DNA of 64,000 nt, from positions 62,001 to 126,000 of the forward strand of contig JARUKZ010000008.1 in the NCBI GenBank assembly GCA_029688955.1, read 5' to 3'. The translations under genes and the position numbers were made by a program. The notes under the pieces are model-generated. The model was given only the letters and a program-made list of their open reading frames with translations, searched no databases and was not told the origin of the DNA. The DNA comes from Chitinispirillales bacterium ANBcel5. Its GTDB lineage: Bacteria > Fibrobacterota > Chitinivibrionia > Chitinivibrionales > Chitinispirillaceae. This document shows, one piece after another, positions 16,647 through 26,873 of this stretch; within the stretch, counting starts at the first letter, position 1; the number at the start of each line of letters is the position of its first letter.

Positions 16647-19100
16647 TTAGGGCAAAGTAAAATAAAACACAGCCCCTTTATCAGGCTCCCCCTCTGCCCA
16701 CACTTTACCCCCATGGCGCTCAATAACTCTTCGTACAATAGACAAACCGACCCCGGTACCACCATACTTTTTCTCTGCATGTATACGCCTGAAAGGTTCA
16801 AAAATGATCTGTGAAGAGCCTTTATCAAACCCTATTCCATTGTCCCTGATAAAAAAGCGTTTAGTGCCATTGCTTGTAGTTGTTCCAAATTCAATTCTGG
16901 TAATAGGGCGTGTTGAGGTAAATTTAAAGGCATTTCTGAGAAGATTTTCGAGTACCATATGTATCATACCGTCATCTGCCCTGGCGTGTACATTATCTTC
17001 AATAACAAACTCCACTTCTCTTTGGGGATGATCTTTTTTCAGCTCCTCTGTAATCTCTTTTACCATAGCACTGAGGTTAACATCATCTCGGTTTACCTCT
17101 TGTCGGCTGACGCGTGAAAGCTTAAGCATATCATCTATAAGCCGCTGCATTTTTTCTACACCATTTTCGATCCTGCGCAGGTACTCCTGCCCCTCTTTAT
17201 CCAAGCACTCGGCGTATTCCTCTAAGATAATGTGGCTGAAAGACCCAATGATACTTAGTGGATTTCGCAGATCATGGGATACAGAGTAGGAGAAGGATTC
17301 CAGCGAATGGTTAGCTTCTTCGAGCTGCCACTGCATACGAAACAGTTCAGTTACATTGCGCACGATTTGTGCTGCGCCCATGATTTGACCCTGACTATTG
17401 CGAAGGGGATTGAAACGAATGTCATAAACCTGTTTTTTCTCTTGTGTGGGACCAAATTCCTTTATCTCCCTAAAGGCTTCTCCTTTCATTGCCCTTCCCC
17501 ACAGTTTTTTTGCCTTAGCCTGCTCCTCCGGCCAGGGTGCCATGACATCTAACATACTCATTCCCACTTTTACCTCTCTTCCCCAATACTTATCGAAATC
17601 ATGCCTGAATGGTTCATTTAAAAACAGAAAACGAAAATCCAGATCCTCTGCTGCAATAAGATCATCTGTTCCCTGCGCAATGCTGTAAAGGAGTTCGTGT
17701 GCCCGACGAAGCTCCTCCTGAGACCGATTGCGTTCTGTAATATCCACAGCAGAAGATATAAACACCTTCGTGCCCCCCAGCTCAACAACTTCAGCGGAAA
17801 AGAGCAGATCTAACGTTTCACCATCTTTGGTGCGCATCACCGTATCCTGAAGGTATACTCTGCCTCCTGAAACGATTTGTTGTTTTACTCTCTCCATCGC
17901 CTCAGGTGTGGTGATACCAAGCTCCAGAGGAGAATGCCCAATCAGCTCACCTCTTGAAAACCCGGTAAGGTTACAGAAAGCATCATTAACATCCAAAAAT
18001 TTGTCATCCTCAACACGCATCAGCGAAATTAAGGCCGGGCTGCTATAAAAAAAATTAGCGAACTTGGTTTCGCTTTCATAAATTTGACTTTTTGATACTT
18101 TGGCTTGCTCTGTTAGATCCTTCCAGTTGCCTATGGCTCCTATTATTTTAAATTTTGAATCGCGTATCGGGGCCGCATCTACCTGAAGATGCTTTGTTTG
18201 CCCGTTAGTTTTGAGTGCCAGTTCGTTTCCACTATACACTTCACCGGTAATTACTGCTTTTGAAAGGGGTATATCACCAGGACGGTTCAGTCGTAATCCA
18301 TCGGGCCACTGAAGGTTAAGCTTTTGAAGCAATGCAGTTTCGCTTGAATTTTGTAAGTCAATAACCGGTACACCTAGTATTTTTTCCAGGTACCTACTGA
18401 CTCTCAACAGCACATGATTAGAATCGGTAATCATGATACCTTCAGGAATAAACTCAAGCAAAGCATTTAGCGCAGAGGTACTTTCTTCACATTCTCTTCG
18501 TACATTTTTCAGTTCGGTGACATCATTACCGTCAATAATGATTTCAACCACCTCTCCTGATAAGTCACGTACAGCTCTTGCACTCCAGGAAAAGTTGATT
18601 ATGCTGCCGTCCTTTCGTACCCCTTCACTCTCGTTGTGGTAGTGCTCATAGGGACTTTGCAATAGTTCTCTTATGAAAAAATTGTTTTTTCCATCATCAG
18701 GTATAATGGTACCTACAAACCGCTTTCCCATAAGCTCTCTACAGCTGTAACCAAACACTCTTTCGCTGAAATGGTTAGACTTTGTGATTAAACCATCACG
18801 GTCAACAGTAATAATAACGCAGCTTATCTCTTCAACCAATTGGTGGTACTTATGTTTTGATTGATGTAACTCTGTTGTATCCTCTATTGTAAGAAGAAAT
18901 ATGGCGGGTACCTGCCCCCCCATTTTCATAAATCTGGCATTAAAATGCAGCATTTTCTTGCTGTTCTCTTCAAAAAATTGCGCCTCTGTATATTCTTTTT
19001 CACATTCAGAATTCTTTAAAACACTAAGCAGCTCATGAATCACGGGGGTATCAAAAACCCCCTTTTTAAGCGTATAGAATGGAACCAACGATTTTATCAC
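16647..19100 (-). CDS. multi-PAS sensor histidine kinase, N-terminally truncated
   Basis: Up to 817 residues. After the tail of one PAS-like module (about 1-75) come four PAS domains (about 80-200, 205-330, 345-455 and 465-590), then HisKA with the phospho-His in FSYSVSHDLRNPLS (about 610), then HATPase_c with RDNGIGFD and GGTGVGLSIVRRV (about 710-817). There is no membrane segment, so it is cytosolic. The first residues VPFYTLKKGVFDTPVIHELL correspond to the middle of a PAS module in related kinases. The 5' end is therefore missing, and the GTG at 19100 has no convincing ribosome site. The frame runs on upstream into decayed mscS sequence. It may be poorly expressed or a pseudogene. No partner regulator is adjacent. 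Confidence 0.75.
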   Translation of the reverse strand: MIKSLVPFYTLKKGVFDTPVIHELLSVLKNSECEKEYTEAQFFEENSKKMLHFNARFMKMGGQVPAIFLLTIEDTTELHQSKHKYHQLVEEISCVIITVDRDGLITKSNHFSERVFGYSCRELMGKRFVGTIIPDDGKNNFFIRELLQSPYEHYHNESEGVRKDGSIINFSWSARAVRDLSGEVVEIIIDGNDVTELKNVRRECEESTSALNALLEFIPEGIMITDSNHVLLRVSRYLEKILGVPVIDLQNSSETALLQKLNLQWPDGLRLNRPGDIPLSKAVITGEVYSGNELALKTNGQTKHLQVDAAPIRDSKFKIIGAIGNWKDLTEQAKVSKSQIYESETKFANFFYSSPALISLMRVEDDKFLDVNDAFCNLTGFSRGELIGHSPLELGITTPEAMERVKQQIVSGGRVYLQDTVMRTKDGETLDLLFSAEVVELGGTKVFISSAVDITERNRSQEELRRAHELLYSIAQGTDDLIAAEDLDFRFLFLNEPFRHDFDKYWGREVKVGMSMLDVMAPWPEEQAKAKKLWGRAMKGEAFREIKEFGPTQEKKQVYDIRFNPLRNSQGQIMGAAQIVRNVTELFRMQWQLEEANHSLESFSYSVSHDLRNPLSIIGSFSHIILEEYAECLDKEGQEYLRRIENGVEKMQRLIDDMLKLSRVSRQEVNRDDVNLSAMVKEITEELKKDHPQREVEFVIEDNVHARADDGMIHMVLENLLRNAFKFTSTRPITRIEFGTTTSNGTKRFFIRDNGIGFDKGSSQIIFEPFRRIHAEKKYGGTGVGLSIVRRVIERHGGKVWAEGEPDKGAVFYFTLP

Positions 19101-19572
19101 TAAGAGTCCAGTTAATAAGGGGGTTTTCTATCAGGTTACTGTTGGGAATAATAAGGTGCTCGTTATTGGGTGTGCGTATACGGGCACTTCTAAGACCGAT
19201 CCTTTAAACCGTTCCAATTGAAGTGTTTAGTTCGATAAGGTCACCTGTTTTAACCGGCCGCTCCACAAGGAGAACAAGCCCACTGATAAAATTTTTAATG
19301 ATATTCTGACTTCCAAAACCGAACCCCAGAGCAAGTGCACCACCCAGGAGAGTGAATACTGTTAATGGAACCTGAACAATATTAAGTGCATATAAAGAAA
19401 AAAGTAACGATAACAGGTAAAAGGAGAGCTTCCTACCTGAGAGCAACATATATGGTTCTTTGTTTCTTACTACCATAAATGGATAAACTTTTTTAAGCTG
19501 TAGAAACACCTTTTTAATTAAAATATATAATGCATTTCTGCTGGTGTCTGATAAAGAAGTGAAAGCCAGCTC
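19101..19572 (-). pseudogene. mechanosensitive channel (MscS family) remnant
   Basis: The minus strand encodes the core of an MscS channel: LLGGALALGFGFGSQNIIKN (pore-helix Gly/Ala pattern), FISGLVLLVERPVKTGDLIE, then a TAA stop at 19204-19206 where a Lys is expected. It continues in the same frame as RIGLRSARIRTPNNEHLIIP and NSNLIENP. A single-base loss at the CCCCTTATT run then shifts the frame, because INWTLSDKIV is readable one frame over. The N-terminal membrane helices and the C-terminal vestibule are missing. The left end merges into the kinase frame at about 19085. Confidence 0.85.
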
Positions 19573-19630
19573 CTAACACAAAAAGTCGTTTTGTTACAAC
19601 GATTCAAATAACCTACGAAAGGAACCACTT

Positions 19631-19674
19631 AAAACAAAAACAGCACAGGCCCCTTTTGTAGGACTCATGCTGTT
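19631..19674 (-). terminator. terminator of nagB
   Basis: AACAGCA (19639-19645) and TGCTGTT (19668-19674) pair. On the minus strand they are followed by TTTTTGTTTT. Confidence 0.65.
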
Positions 19675-19704
19675 AACTTGAATTTGTTACTGTAACTTAT
19701 CAGT

Positions 19705-20496
19705 TTACCTTCCCACTCTCTTTTGTACCATATGTTTGTTATCCCGAACCCAATTGTAGTACTCTTTTCTGGTAAGCTTTGAAGCAGCGTCTTCATCAAG
19801 GATTACCGTTGCATAACAGTGTAGCTGCAGGGCCGAAGCGGTTACCTGAGAAGTCACGGGGCCTTCAATAAACTGCGCAACCACATCAGCTTTGCTCCTT
19901 CCGTTCGCGATAAGCAGAATTTTACGTGATTCCAGAATTGTTCCAATTCCCATTGTTACCGCAAAACGTGGTACTTCATCAATGTGATTGAAAAACCGCG
20001 CATTGTCTTCGATTGTCTGTTTATAGAGAGCCTTTACCCTTGTGCGGCTGGCAAATGACGAACCGGGTTCGTTAAACCCGATGTGACCATCCCGTCCTAT
20101 GCCCAGTACCTGAAGGTCTATACCACCAGCTTTCTGTATCTGCGACTCATACCAAAAACTAAATTGCTCAGGATCATCAATATGCCCCTGAGGTACAAAC
20201 ACATTTTCCTGGTTAATATTAACGTGCTTGAAAAAATTCTCCCGCATAAAATAGTTATAGCTGTTAACATGTAACGGAGCAAGACCGACGTATTCGTCAA
20301 GATTAAAGCTTTTAACTTTAGAAAAATCCAGCCCTTCTTCATTATGCAGGTTAATGAGATGCTTGTAAGTACCAATCGGTGTGTCTCCAGTAGCCAATCC
20401 CAACACCAAATCGTGTTTATTCTTTATCTCTCTTGCAATATATTCGGCTGAAACTCTGCTCATATCCTCATAATCAGATGTGATGATTATCTCCAT
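19705..20496 (-). CDS. nagB: glucosamine-6-phosphate deaminase
   Basis: NagB converts glucosamine-6-phosphate to fructose-6-phosphate and ammonia, the last step of amino-sugar catabolism. The 263-residue protein has LGLATGDTPIGTYKHLI (about 33-50), FNLDEYVGL with the catalytic Asp (about 70), GIGRDGHIGFNEPGSSF with Asp/His/Glu of the active site (about 137-153) and TMGIGTILESRKI. Length and motifs match the hexameric enzyme. No nagA or transporter is adjacent; it stands alone with its own terminator. In a chitin or peptidoglycan user it would feed GlcNAc into glycolysis (inference). Confidence 0.95.
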   Translation of the reverse strand: MEIIITSDYEDMSRVSAEYIAREIKNKHDLVLGLATGDTPIGTYKHLINLHNEEGLDFSKVKSFNLDEYVGLAPLHVNSYNYFMRENFFKHVNINQENVFVPQGHIDDPEQFSFWYESQIQKAGGIDLQVLGIGRDGHIGFNEPGSSFASRTRVKALYKQTIEDNARFFNHIDEVPRFAVTMGIGTILESRKILLIANGRSKADVVAQFIEGPVTSQVTASALQLHCYATVILDEDAASKLTRKEYYNWVRDNKHMVQKRVGR

Positions 20497-20746
20497 GTAT
20501 GGCTCCTTTATTCAGATTGGGGATTAAACGAGTGGGGATCGAAGTCTTTTTTAGAAAATATTAATCAGCAATAGTGAAAATGAAGAAAAAAATGTTTTTT
20601 TTGCATAGTTTCTCTGCTGATTTGAAACCTGCTTACTTAGTATCTGTACTGAAGTATACACTATGATACTGGAATTGTGTATCTATGCCCTAACGAACAC
20701 TATAAAGGTAACTTTCTGGGTTTAACCCCCTTCAGCTTACCCTAAA

Positions 20747-23700
20747 TTATACTGCCAAAGTAGACTCTTTCTCTGTGGCCCGCCCTATATCTTCGTTTTC
20801 ATTCTGATTTTTATCTCTTGAGTTATACCTTGCACACCCCGGTCCACCGAGCACACTGTGACCGCCCGAAACCGGCGTTACGCTTATCTGTGTACTGATC
20901 TGCTCTTTTAATGCACTAACATGGGAGATTATTCCAATCAGTTTGCCATCCTGCTGAAGCCCCGAGAGTGTTTCCAATGCAGTTTCCAAAGCTTCCTCAT
21001 CCAGGGTACCAAAACCCTCATCGAGAAAGAGTGAATCCACGCGAACCTTGCGACTGGCCATCCTGGAAAGCCCCAGTGCCAGAGTAAGACTTACGATAAA
21101 ACTTTCTCCACCCGAGAGATTCTTTGTCGAACGGATCTCGCCAGCCTGATAGTTATCAATTACATTGAGCTCGAGGGGTTCCTGGTCATCACGAATAAGC
21201 AGGTATCGATCGGTCATATTTTGAAGCTGACGATTGGCGTGGGACACCATCAACTCAAATGTCAAACCCTGAGCAAAGTTACGGAATTTCTTTCCGTCTG
21301 ATGATCCAATCAACCCGTGCAGCTTCTCCCAGCGCCGACACTCCCCCTTCTGAGCCTCTATCAGGGACTGTTTCTCCTCGATACGTTTTTTTGCTGCAAC
21401 ATTCTCCCTTAACCTATGATTAATGCCTGCAATGGTTTCACGCATCTGTTTCAGTGATAACTCATATTCTTTATGCTGCAGCTCAAGTTCTTCCAGTGGT
21501 GTAGCTGTAGTAACTCTCTTATTTTCTGTTGCCAAACGTGTTTCACGGTCCATTTGTTTCGCCCTGATCTCTGTTTGCCGGTCATCCATCTGTTTTGCTT
21601 TTAGAGAGATAGTCTGCTGTTGGTCCGTACTCAACCGGGCTTCAAGAAACTCCTTTTCATCAGAAAAGCCCAAACCTTCCAGTGCTGCATGTAGTTGCGA
21701 TTCTGAGTTTTTCAACTCGCCATTTCTAATGACTATAGTACCTTTTAGTGATTCCACAAGGGTTTGTGCAGCGTTGAACTTTCGCTGAACCTCCTCTTTA
21801 GCCACTCTGACTTTTTTTTCTTCCTCCTCAGCATCACTTATAGCACGGTTCAAACATTGTTCTTCATAATTGGGCCTTTTCTCACCAAAGAGCGCCTTAC
21901 GCTCTTCCACTCCTGCAGCAAACTCTTTTTTTAGAGCCTCAAGCTTTTTATACTTTTCATCTAAAACATCATCTTGGGTCTCGATAACCGCATCCAGGCG
22001 CCTCAGATCACTTTCCGAAGTTGCAATCAATTTCTCTATATCACTTTTTCTGTTTGCATGTGACAACCAGCCATCAAGACGTTTTTTTAATGATAGAAGC
22101 AGTGAAGAAACATCGCTGATCTCGGTAATACCAAGGGGCTTAAGCCTCTCAGACGCAGCCACTTTTAAGGCGGCTAACTCAGATCGTTTTCTCTCCAGGC
22201 TCTCCCTAAGCTCAGACACCGCTTTACCGGCAATCCCTTTCTCGTGCTCCGCGGCGGCTTCACGCTTTTCACATTCAGTCAGAAGCTTAAGTGCTAAAGC
22301 GTGCTCCTCTTCAAGCTTCCTTATGGCAACCTCCTGATTCTCTGCCTGTTGTATTATTCCGTTAAGCGATTCAACTCTCTTTTCAGTCTCATCGGGGACA
22401 GGAACATTACCCTGTGCAAATGGGTGCTCGTGTGCCCCGCAGAGCGGACAGGGTTTTCCATCCTCAAGTCGTGAGCGATGATCCTCAAGCTCTGAGATCT
22501 TTGCCAAAAAAGCCATCTCCCGAAGCAATGTATCCTTCTCTGTTCGATACTCACGCAGCAATCGCCCTGCCAGCAGTTCGCTTAGAGTTTCTTTTTTATG
22601 CTGCAACCTTTTTACTATGTCATTGAGTTCCCGGCTACGTACCTTACACAGTTCCTTGCTCTCTTCTGATTTTTTTGTCGCCTCATCCAGTACGCCAAAA
22701 GCTTTTTTCTGCTCAGTTTCCTTTTGCTCAATTTCCTTTTGTCTGGAAAGAAGCGCTCCCAGCTGCTCCTCTACCCCAGCCAGACCACTGACCAGCCACT
22801 CATCGTGTGAGTGTTCTGATAAATACCGATCCGTATTCTCCAAAGACCGCTTTGCTGTGGTAAGTTTTCCTAACAGCGTCTTTCTTTCCTGTTTGTCCCG
22901 ATGGATCTTTTGAGCATCTTTTTTGCAACCATCCTCACACTCTTTTATAGCTGTTTTCTGCTGCCATAGCAACTGATCAAGAGAGCGGACTTTCTGAATA
23001 ACCGGCGCCGCGGTTTTAAGCTCCTCTTTTGCTTTGACTATGTGTTTCTCAGCCGACAACAGCCGTTCAGCAAAACTACTTACAGCCTTTTCCAGGTCAG
23101 GAAGCGCCTCCTTCTCTTTTTTAAGCGACTGCTGATCATACGCCAACTGATTTCTTAATCCTGTGACCGACGCATACATACCATCCAGTGACGCTGCCTT
23201 CTGTGCACGGGCAAGCCTTTCACGCTGTGGTTTGAATGCCTCGATATCACCTTGCAATCGGGACCATTCATCAGAAAGACCGACCAGTTCCTTTTTCAGC
23301 TCTTCGACCGATTTCAGACATGTAATCGCTTGTGCAGCTCTATTTGCTTTATTGGTTAGGTCTTGTTCCTCTTTTTGCTTCTGTTCAAGTTCCTTCTGCA
23401 GCTCTTTTTCGAACTCAGGCTCAAGGATCACAATGCCTTTTGTTTCTGCCTGAAGCAAACTGAGTTTTTCACGTTCATCACGTTGCCGCTCATGAACACG
23501 TCGTGAGATTTCCGAATAGATCTCTGTACCGGTGATCTGTTCGAGGATCCTGGATTTCTGCTCAACATCAGCTTTAAGGAAGGTGTCAAAACCTCCCTGT
23601 GCTAAGAGTATCGACCGTGTGAACCGGTCAAAGTCCATACCGGTTTTCTCTTCTATAACAGCGCCCACCAGACTCTTTTTTGTCTCAATAAGTTTACCGG

Positions 23701-24061
23701 TATCTCCATTGGCGATCTGATGTTCCTGATCCTGTAATTTGCCATCAGTCTTTTTACGTGCCCGACGCTGCTCCCAGTGGCACCGATAGCGACCGGCCTG
23801 AGATTCAAACAGCACTTCTGCATAGCATTCACCGGTTTGACGTGACATAATCTCATTTGCACTCTTTGTAATCTTTCCAAGCCGGGGTGTGGCGCCATAC
23901 AGCGCAAGACACAGTGCATCAAGGATAGTTGACTTACCTGCACCTGTTGGTCCTGTCAGTGCAAATATGCCGTTTGAAACATATTCCGGATCGGTGAAAT
24001 CAATAATCCATTCACCATAAAGGGAGTTAAGGTTCTTAAATCTCAGTTCAAGTATCTTCAC
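20747..24061 (-). CDS. sbcC: exonuclease SbcCD, ATPase subunit SbcC
   Basis: SbcC is the SMC-like ATPase partner of SbcD; the complex opens hairpins and trims blocked DNA ends. The 1,104 residues start with KILELRFKNLNSLYG and Walker A GPTGAGKST (about 37-45). Long coiled coils flank the zinc hook KPCPLCGAHEHPF (about 535-548). The C-terminal half has the ABC signature NLSGGESFIVSLTLALGLS (about 980) and Walker B DSLFLDEGFGTLD (about 1005). The last 45 residues (from GGHSVLGGPGC) are an extra hydrophilic tail. It lies 12 bp after sbcD. Confidence 0.96.
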   Translation of the reverse strand: MKILELRFKNLNSLYGEWIIDFTDPEYVSNGIFALTGPTGAGKSTILDALCLALYGATPRLGKITKSANEIMSRQTGECYAEVLFESQAGRYRCHWEQRRARKKTDGKLQDQEHQIANGDTGKLIETKKSLVGAVIEEKTGMDFDRFTRSILLAQGGFDTFLKADVEQKSRILEQITGTEIYSEISRRVHERQRDEREKLSLLQAETKGIVILEPEFEKELQKELEQKQKEEQDLTNKANRAAQAITCLKSVEELKKELVGLSDEWSRLQGDIEAFKPQRERLARAQKAASLDGMYASVTGLRNQLAYDQQSLKKEKEALPDLEKAVSSFAERLLSAEKHIVKAKEELKTAAPVIQKVRSLDQLLWQQKTAIKECEDGCKKDAQKIHRDKQERKTLLGKLTTAKRSLENTDRYLSEHSHDEWLVSGLAGVEEQLGALLSRQKEIEQKETEQKKAFGVLDEATKKSEESKELCKVRSRELNDIVKRLQHKKETLSELLAGRLLREYRTEKDTLLREMAFLAKISELEDHRSRLEDGKPCPLCGAHEHPFAQGNVPVPDETEKRVESLNGIIQQAENQEVAIRKLEEEHALALKLLTECEKREAAAEHEKGIAGKAVSELRESLERKRSELAALKVAASERLKPLGITEISDVSSLLLSLKKRLDGWLSHANRKSDIEKLIATSESDLRRLDAVIETQDDVLDEKYKKLEALKKEFAAGVEERKALFGEKRPNYEEQCLNRAISDAEEEEKKVRVAKEEVQRKFNAAQTLVESLKGTIVIRNGELKNSESQLHAALEGLGFSDEKEFLEARLSTDQQQTISLKAKQMDDRQTEIRAKQMDRETRLATENKRVTTATPLEELELQHKEYELSLKQMRETIAGINHRLRENVAAKKRIEEKQSLIEAQKGECRRWEKLHGLIGSSDGKKFRNFAQGLTFELMVSHANRQLQNMTDRYLLIRDDQEPLELNVIDNYQAGEIRSTKNLSGGESFIVSLTLALGLSRMASRKVRVDSLFLDEGFGTLDEEALETALETLSGLQQDGKLIGIISHVSALKEQISTQISVTPVSGGHSVLGGPGCARYNSRDKNQNENEDIGRATEKESTLAV

Positions 24062-24073
24062 AATCAGCCGCTC

Positions 24074-25312
24074 CTATTCTGCGTTCCTGTCATCTTCTTG
24101 AAGAGACCTGAGTATTTCGTTATAAGAAAGCGTCAGTTCCTCCCGGTCTTCATCAGTAACATCAAACGCATCCATGCAACGGGCAAAGACATCTCCTTCA
24201 TCCAGATCATCAAGGGTTTCTTCTTCACAGATATTATTTATGACCCGATCAATTGCCCTTCTGTTCCTTATCCGCCTTATTTCCATTGTAGAATCAGCTA
24301 TTGCTTCATCGAGCATATCCCTGAGATTACCAACAACATCTTTGCCTGTATACTCAATTTCCAGCCATGCCCCACTGTTTTCAGTTTTAAGCTGTTCGAT
24401 CGTTGTGAGAATATCGTCCAGTGATCCAACGATTCGAATCAATTGCTGAAAAAGCGGCACCTTTATCTCTTTTATATCAGGTGCGGTGCCGTTAAAATCC
24501 ACAACAATCACCTTTTTTTCATGATTTGCTTCGCCGTAGCCCATCGGCAGAGGTGAACCACTGTAGCGTATGTGCTCCCTTTTCCCAACTACCTGAGGGA
24601 CATGAAGATGTCCGAGCGCAAGATAGTCTATCGATGATGGAAACAGATCGATCCCTACATGGGCAAGTGACCCCACGTAAAGCTCACGTACTCCGTCGCC
24701 TTCAACAGTTTTACCCCCCGCTGTAAAGAGATGCCCCATAGCGATGAGTGGAACGTTAGTAAAGCCCATCTTTGAAAACTCCAAACGTTTCTTCTCTGCA
24801 ACCGCACAGACTGTCTCGTAGTGGCGTTTTACTCCATCGATGAGCCGGGCATTTTTATCATCAATTGTTTCTCCCGGTAAAGCAGTGCGGATATCCTTGT
24901 CGCGCAGATAGGGTACGGCACATACGATCGCCTCAGGCGTATTGTTGTTAAGTAGGCATAGCACTTCATCCTGAGCAGATTCTGTCATGGAGCCGATCAC
25001 ATGTACATTAAGAGCCCGCAGCAGCTCTTTGGGCGCGTTTAGAAATGATGGCGAATCGTGGTTACCGGCTATAACTACGACATGCCGGCAGCGACTGTTT
25101 GAAACAGTACAAAGAAAGCGGTAATAGAGCTCCTGAGCGCGATTTGCGGGTGTGCTGGTATCAAACAAATCACCGGCCACAAGCAGAGCATCAATACGCT
25201 CCTGCTCAATAGTTTTAGCCAACCAGTCCAGAAACGCAGCGAATTCATCATACCGTTTTCTGCCATAGAGCGAGCGCCCCAGGTGCCAGTCTGATGTATG
25301 AAGGATCTTCAT
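24074..25312 (-). CDS. sbcD: exonuclease SbcCD, nuclease subunit SbcD
   Basis: A 412-residue Mre11-type metallophosphoesterase. Metal-site motifs are in order: HTSDWHLGRSLYG (about 4-16), VAGDLFDTSTP (about 45-55), VIAGNHDSPSFL (about 79-90) and the ALGHLHVPQVV motif (about 230). A C-terminal region rich in acidic residues would bind the SbcC coiled coil. The start at 25312 follows GGGGGAG. Palindrome-rich DNA elsewhere in this window is the kind of substrate this complex cleaves. Confidence 0.95.
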   Translation of the reverse strand: MKILHTSDWHLGRSLYGRKRYDEFAAFLDWLAKTIEQERIDALLVAGDLFDTSTPANRAQELYYRFLCTVSNSRCRHVVVIAGNHDSPSFLNAPKELLRALNVHVIGSMTESAQDEVLCLLNNNTPEAIVCAVPYLRDKDIRTALPGETIDDKNARLIDGVKRHYETVCAVAEKKRLEFSKMGFTNVPLIAMGHLFTAGGKTVEGDGVRELYVGSLAHVGIDLFPSSIDYLALGHLHVPQVVGKREHIRYSGSPLPMGYGEANHEKKVIVVDFNGTAPDIKEIKVPLFQQLIRIVGSLDDILTTIEQLKTENSGAWLEIEYTGKDVVGNLRDMLDEAIADSTMEIRRIRNRRAIDRVINNICEEETLDDLDEGDVFARCMDAFDVTDEDREELTLSYNEILRSLQEDDRNAE

Positions 25313-25723
25313 GGCTCCCCCGCTGATCGCTTGTTGTTTTTACTTTGGCAGCTTCTTTTGCCGAGCTGACGATGTAGCTTCATAGAGTGCATACGCTCCT
25401 GAGTGGTAGTTTGGGCGTTTTCCCGGTTAAGTACCTAATAATATACAAGGTGCCCGGTGTTTAATATTCTGTTTAAGGCGTTTTAGTTTATGCTTTCGAT
25501 GATTAAAATGGAGCTGTTTTTTGCAGGGGGAAGATCGGCTCTCAAGTCGTGGAACGGTCTTTGTGGCAAAAGGCCCCGGGGAACTGAGGTAGTGCATTTA
25601 GCGTTTCCTGGGCGGAGATTCAACAGATCCGCCCCTCGGCTACGCTCGGGGAACTGAGTTAGTGCGCTGCACGGCAAGCAGATTCAGCTAGCTTCCTTAG
25701 AACTGAAAACACACCCTCCCCCT
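25313..25723. other. intergenic region with short GGGGAACTGAG repeats
   Basis: No gene is apparent. Two copies of a short motif, GGGGAACTGAGNTAGTGC, lie about 60 bp apart (near 25578-25596 and 25634-25665). The second is preceded by CTCGGCTACGCTCG. The same unit recurs at 36063. Confidence 0.5.
25634..25665. repeat. short interspersed repeat, CTCGGCTACGCTCG type, copy 1
   Basis: CTCGGCTACGCTCG followed by GGGAACTGAGTTAGTGC. Related copies are at 36063-36096 and, more diverged, at 62716-62738. A partial copy without the CTCGGC part lies at about 25578. Confidence 0.6.
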
Positions 25724-26872
25724 CTACCCACCTTCCTTCAGGGTAAAAAAGAATGTTGCACCTTTGCCACTCTCACTCTCTGCCCAAACACTCCCCCCAT
25801 GACGCATTATGACTCTCTCCACAATCGCCAGCCCCACACCTGTACCTTTAAAGTCCGAATCCGCGTGCAGTCGCTGAAAGGGAGCAAAGAGCTTCTGAGC
25901 GTGCTTCATATCAAAGCCCGCACCGTTATCCCTGATAAAGAAAACCCGTTGTTCGTTTTCTTTAACAAATGAGCCAAATTCCACGCGGGGACGCTCGGTT
26001 TTAGCAGTGTATTTCCATGCATTTGACAACAGGTTCGTTAAAGCGACGCTCATTAACTGCCGATCCGCGCGCACCCGAAGCCCCTCTTCTATGCTGACCG
26101 TAACCACCCTGTCGGGGTGTTCAGCTTTTAACTGCCCGATCGCCGAACGAACCATTTCGCTAAGATCGAGTTCTGAGATATCCATCTGCTTACGCGATAT
26201 CTTTGAAAGCGCCAGCATGTCATCGATAATGGTATTCATCCGCTGCGCACCAGAGTGGATCATTCGAAAATAATCCTGGCACTCTTCACTCAGCTCCTGA
26301 GAACAATCTTCAATGATAATATCAGCGATGCCTCGTATGGATCTGAGCGGATTACGCAGATCATGGGCAACCGAGTAGGAAAATGCTTCCAGCTCCTTAT
26401 TAGCGGATAAAAGAGAAGCCTCTGCCTCCCTGCGTCGTTTCAGTTCTTCTGCGATACGGTACTGAGATTCACGGGAGCGAAGAGCCGAATGAACCGCCGA
26501 TAAGAGTGTGCGCTTGAGTACCGGGCGCTCCAAAATAGTAGTGTTAAGTCCTCTGACACCGGTGTTGATAATCGCCCACGTTTTATCTGATGTAAGCCCT
26601 ATACTTGCCATAACAATAACCGGCAAATCGGACCATTCAGGTTGCTGATCAATAGCTTCAGAAAGCCGCGCGATATCCGCCATTGAAAATACCTCTTCCG
26701 CGATGAGCGCAGCACCCGCACCTGTACTGATTCTATCACACAACTCTTCAAATGAATGGCAGACGCGACACTCCAGACCATCCTTAACAAGTACATTTTT
26801 TAGAACTGAAGCATCTTCCCCTGCAGGAGCTAAAATGAGAACAGTGTGTTTGGTAGGGAGACAATCAGCCAT
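25724..26872 (-). CDS. histidine kinase with N-terminal pseudo-receiver, partner of the KaiC-like ATPase
   Basis: 382 residues from ATG 26872 (an AAAGGAAA site precedes it; the longer frame to 26941 lies inside the upstream gene). Residues 8-125 are receiver-like (HTVLILAPAGEDASVLKNVL...WSDLPVIVMASIG), but the phosphoacceptor position reads ALIAEEVFS, with no Asp, and the acidic pocket is absent; this is a pseudo-receiver. A short coiled linker, HisKA with His in FSYSVAHDLRNPLR (about 170) and HATPase_c (RDNGAGFD, GTGVGLAIVERV, about 300-380) follow. The gene is one base from the kaiC-like stop, so the two are co-translated. The same kinase core as the gene at 16647 indicates paralogy. Confidence 0.85.
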   Translation of the reverse strand: MADCLPTKHTVLILAPAGEDASVLKNVLVKDGLECRVCHSFEELCDRISTGAGAALIAEEVFSMADIARLSEAIDQQPEWSDLPVIVMASIGLTSDKTWAIINTGVRGLNTTILERPVLKRTLLSAVHSALRSRESQYRIAEELKRRREAEASLLSANKELEAFSYSVAHDLRNPLRSIRGIADIIIEDCSQELSEECQDYFRMIHSGAQRMNTIIDDMLALSKISRKQMDISELDLSEMVRSAIGQLKAEHPDRVVTVSIEEGLRVRADRQLMSVALTNLLSNAWKYTAKTERPRVEFGSFVKENEQRVFFIRDNGAGFDMKHAQKLFAPFQRLHADSDFKGTGVGLAIVERVIMRHGGSVWAESESGKGATFFFTLKEGG

Positions 26873-26873
26873 A

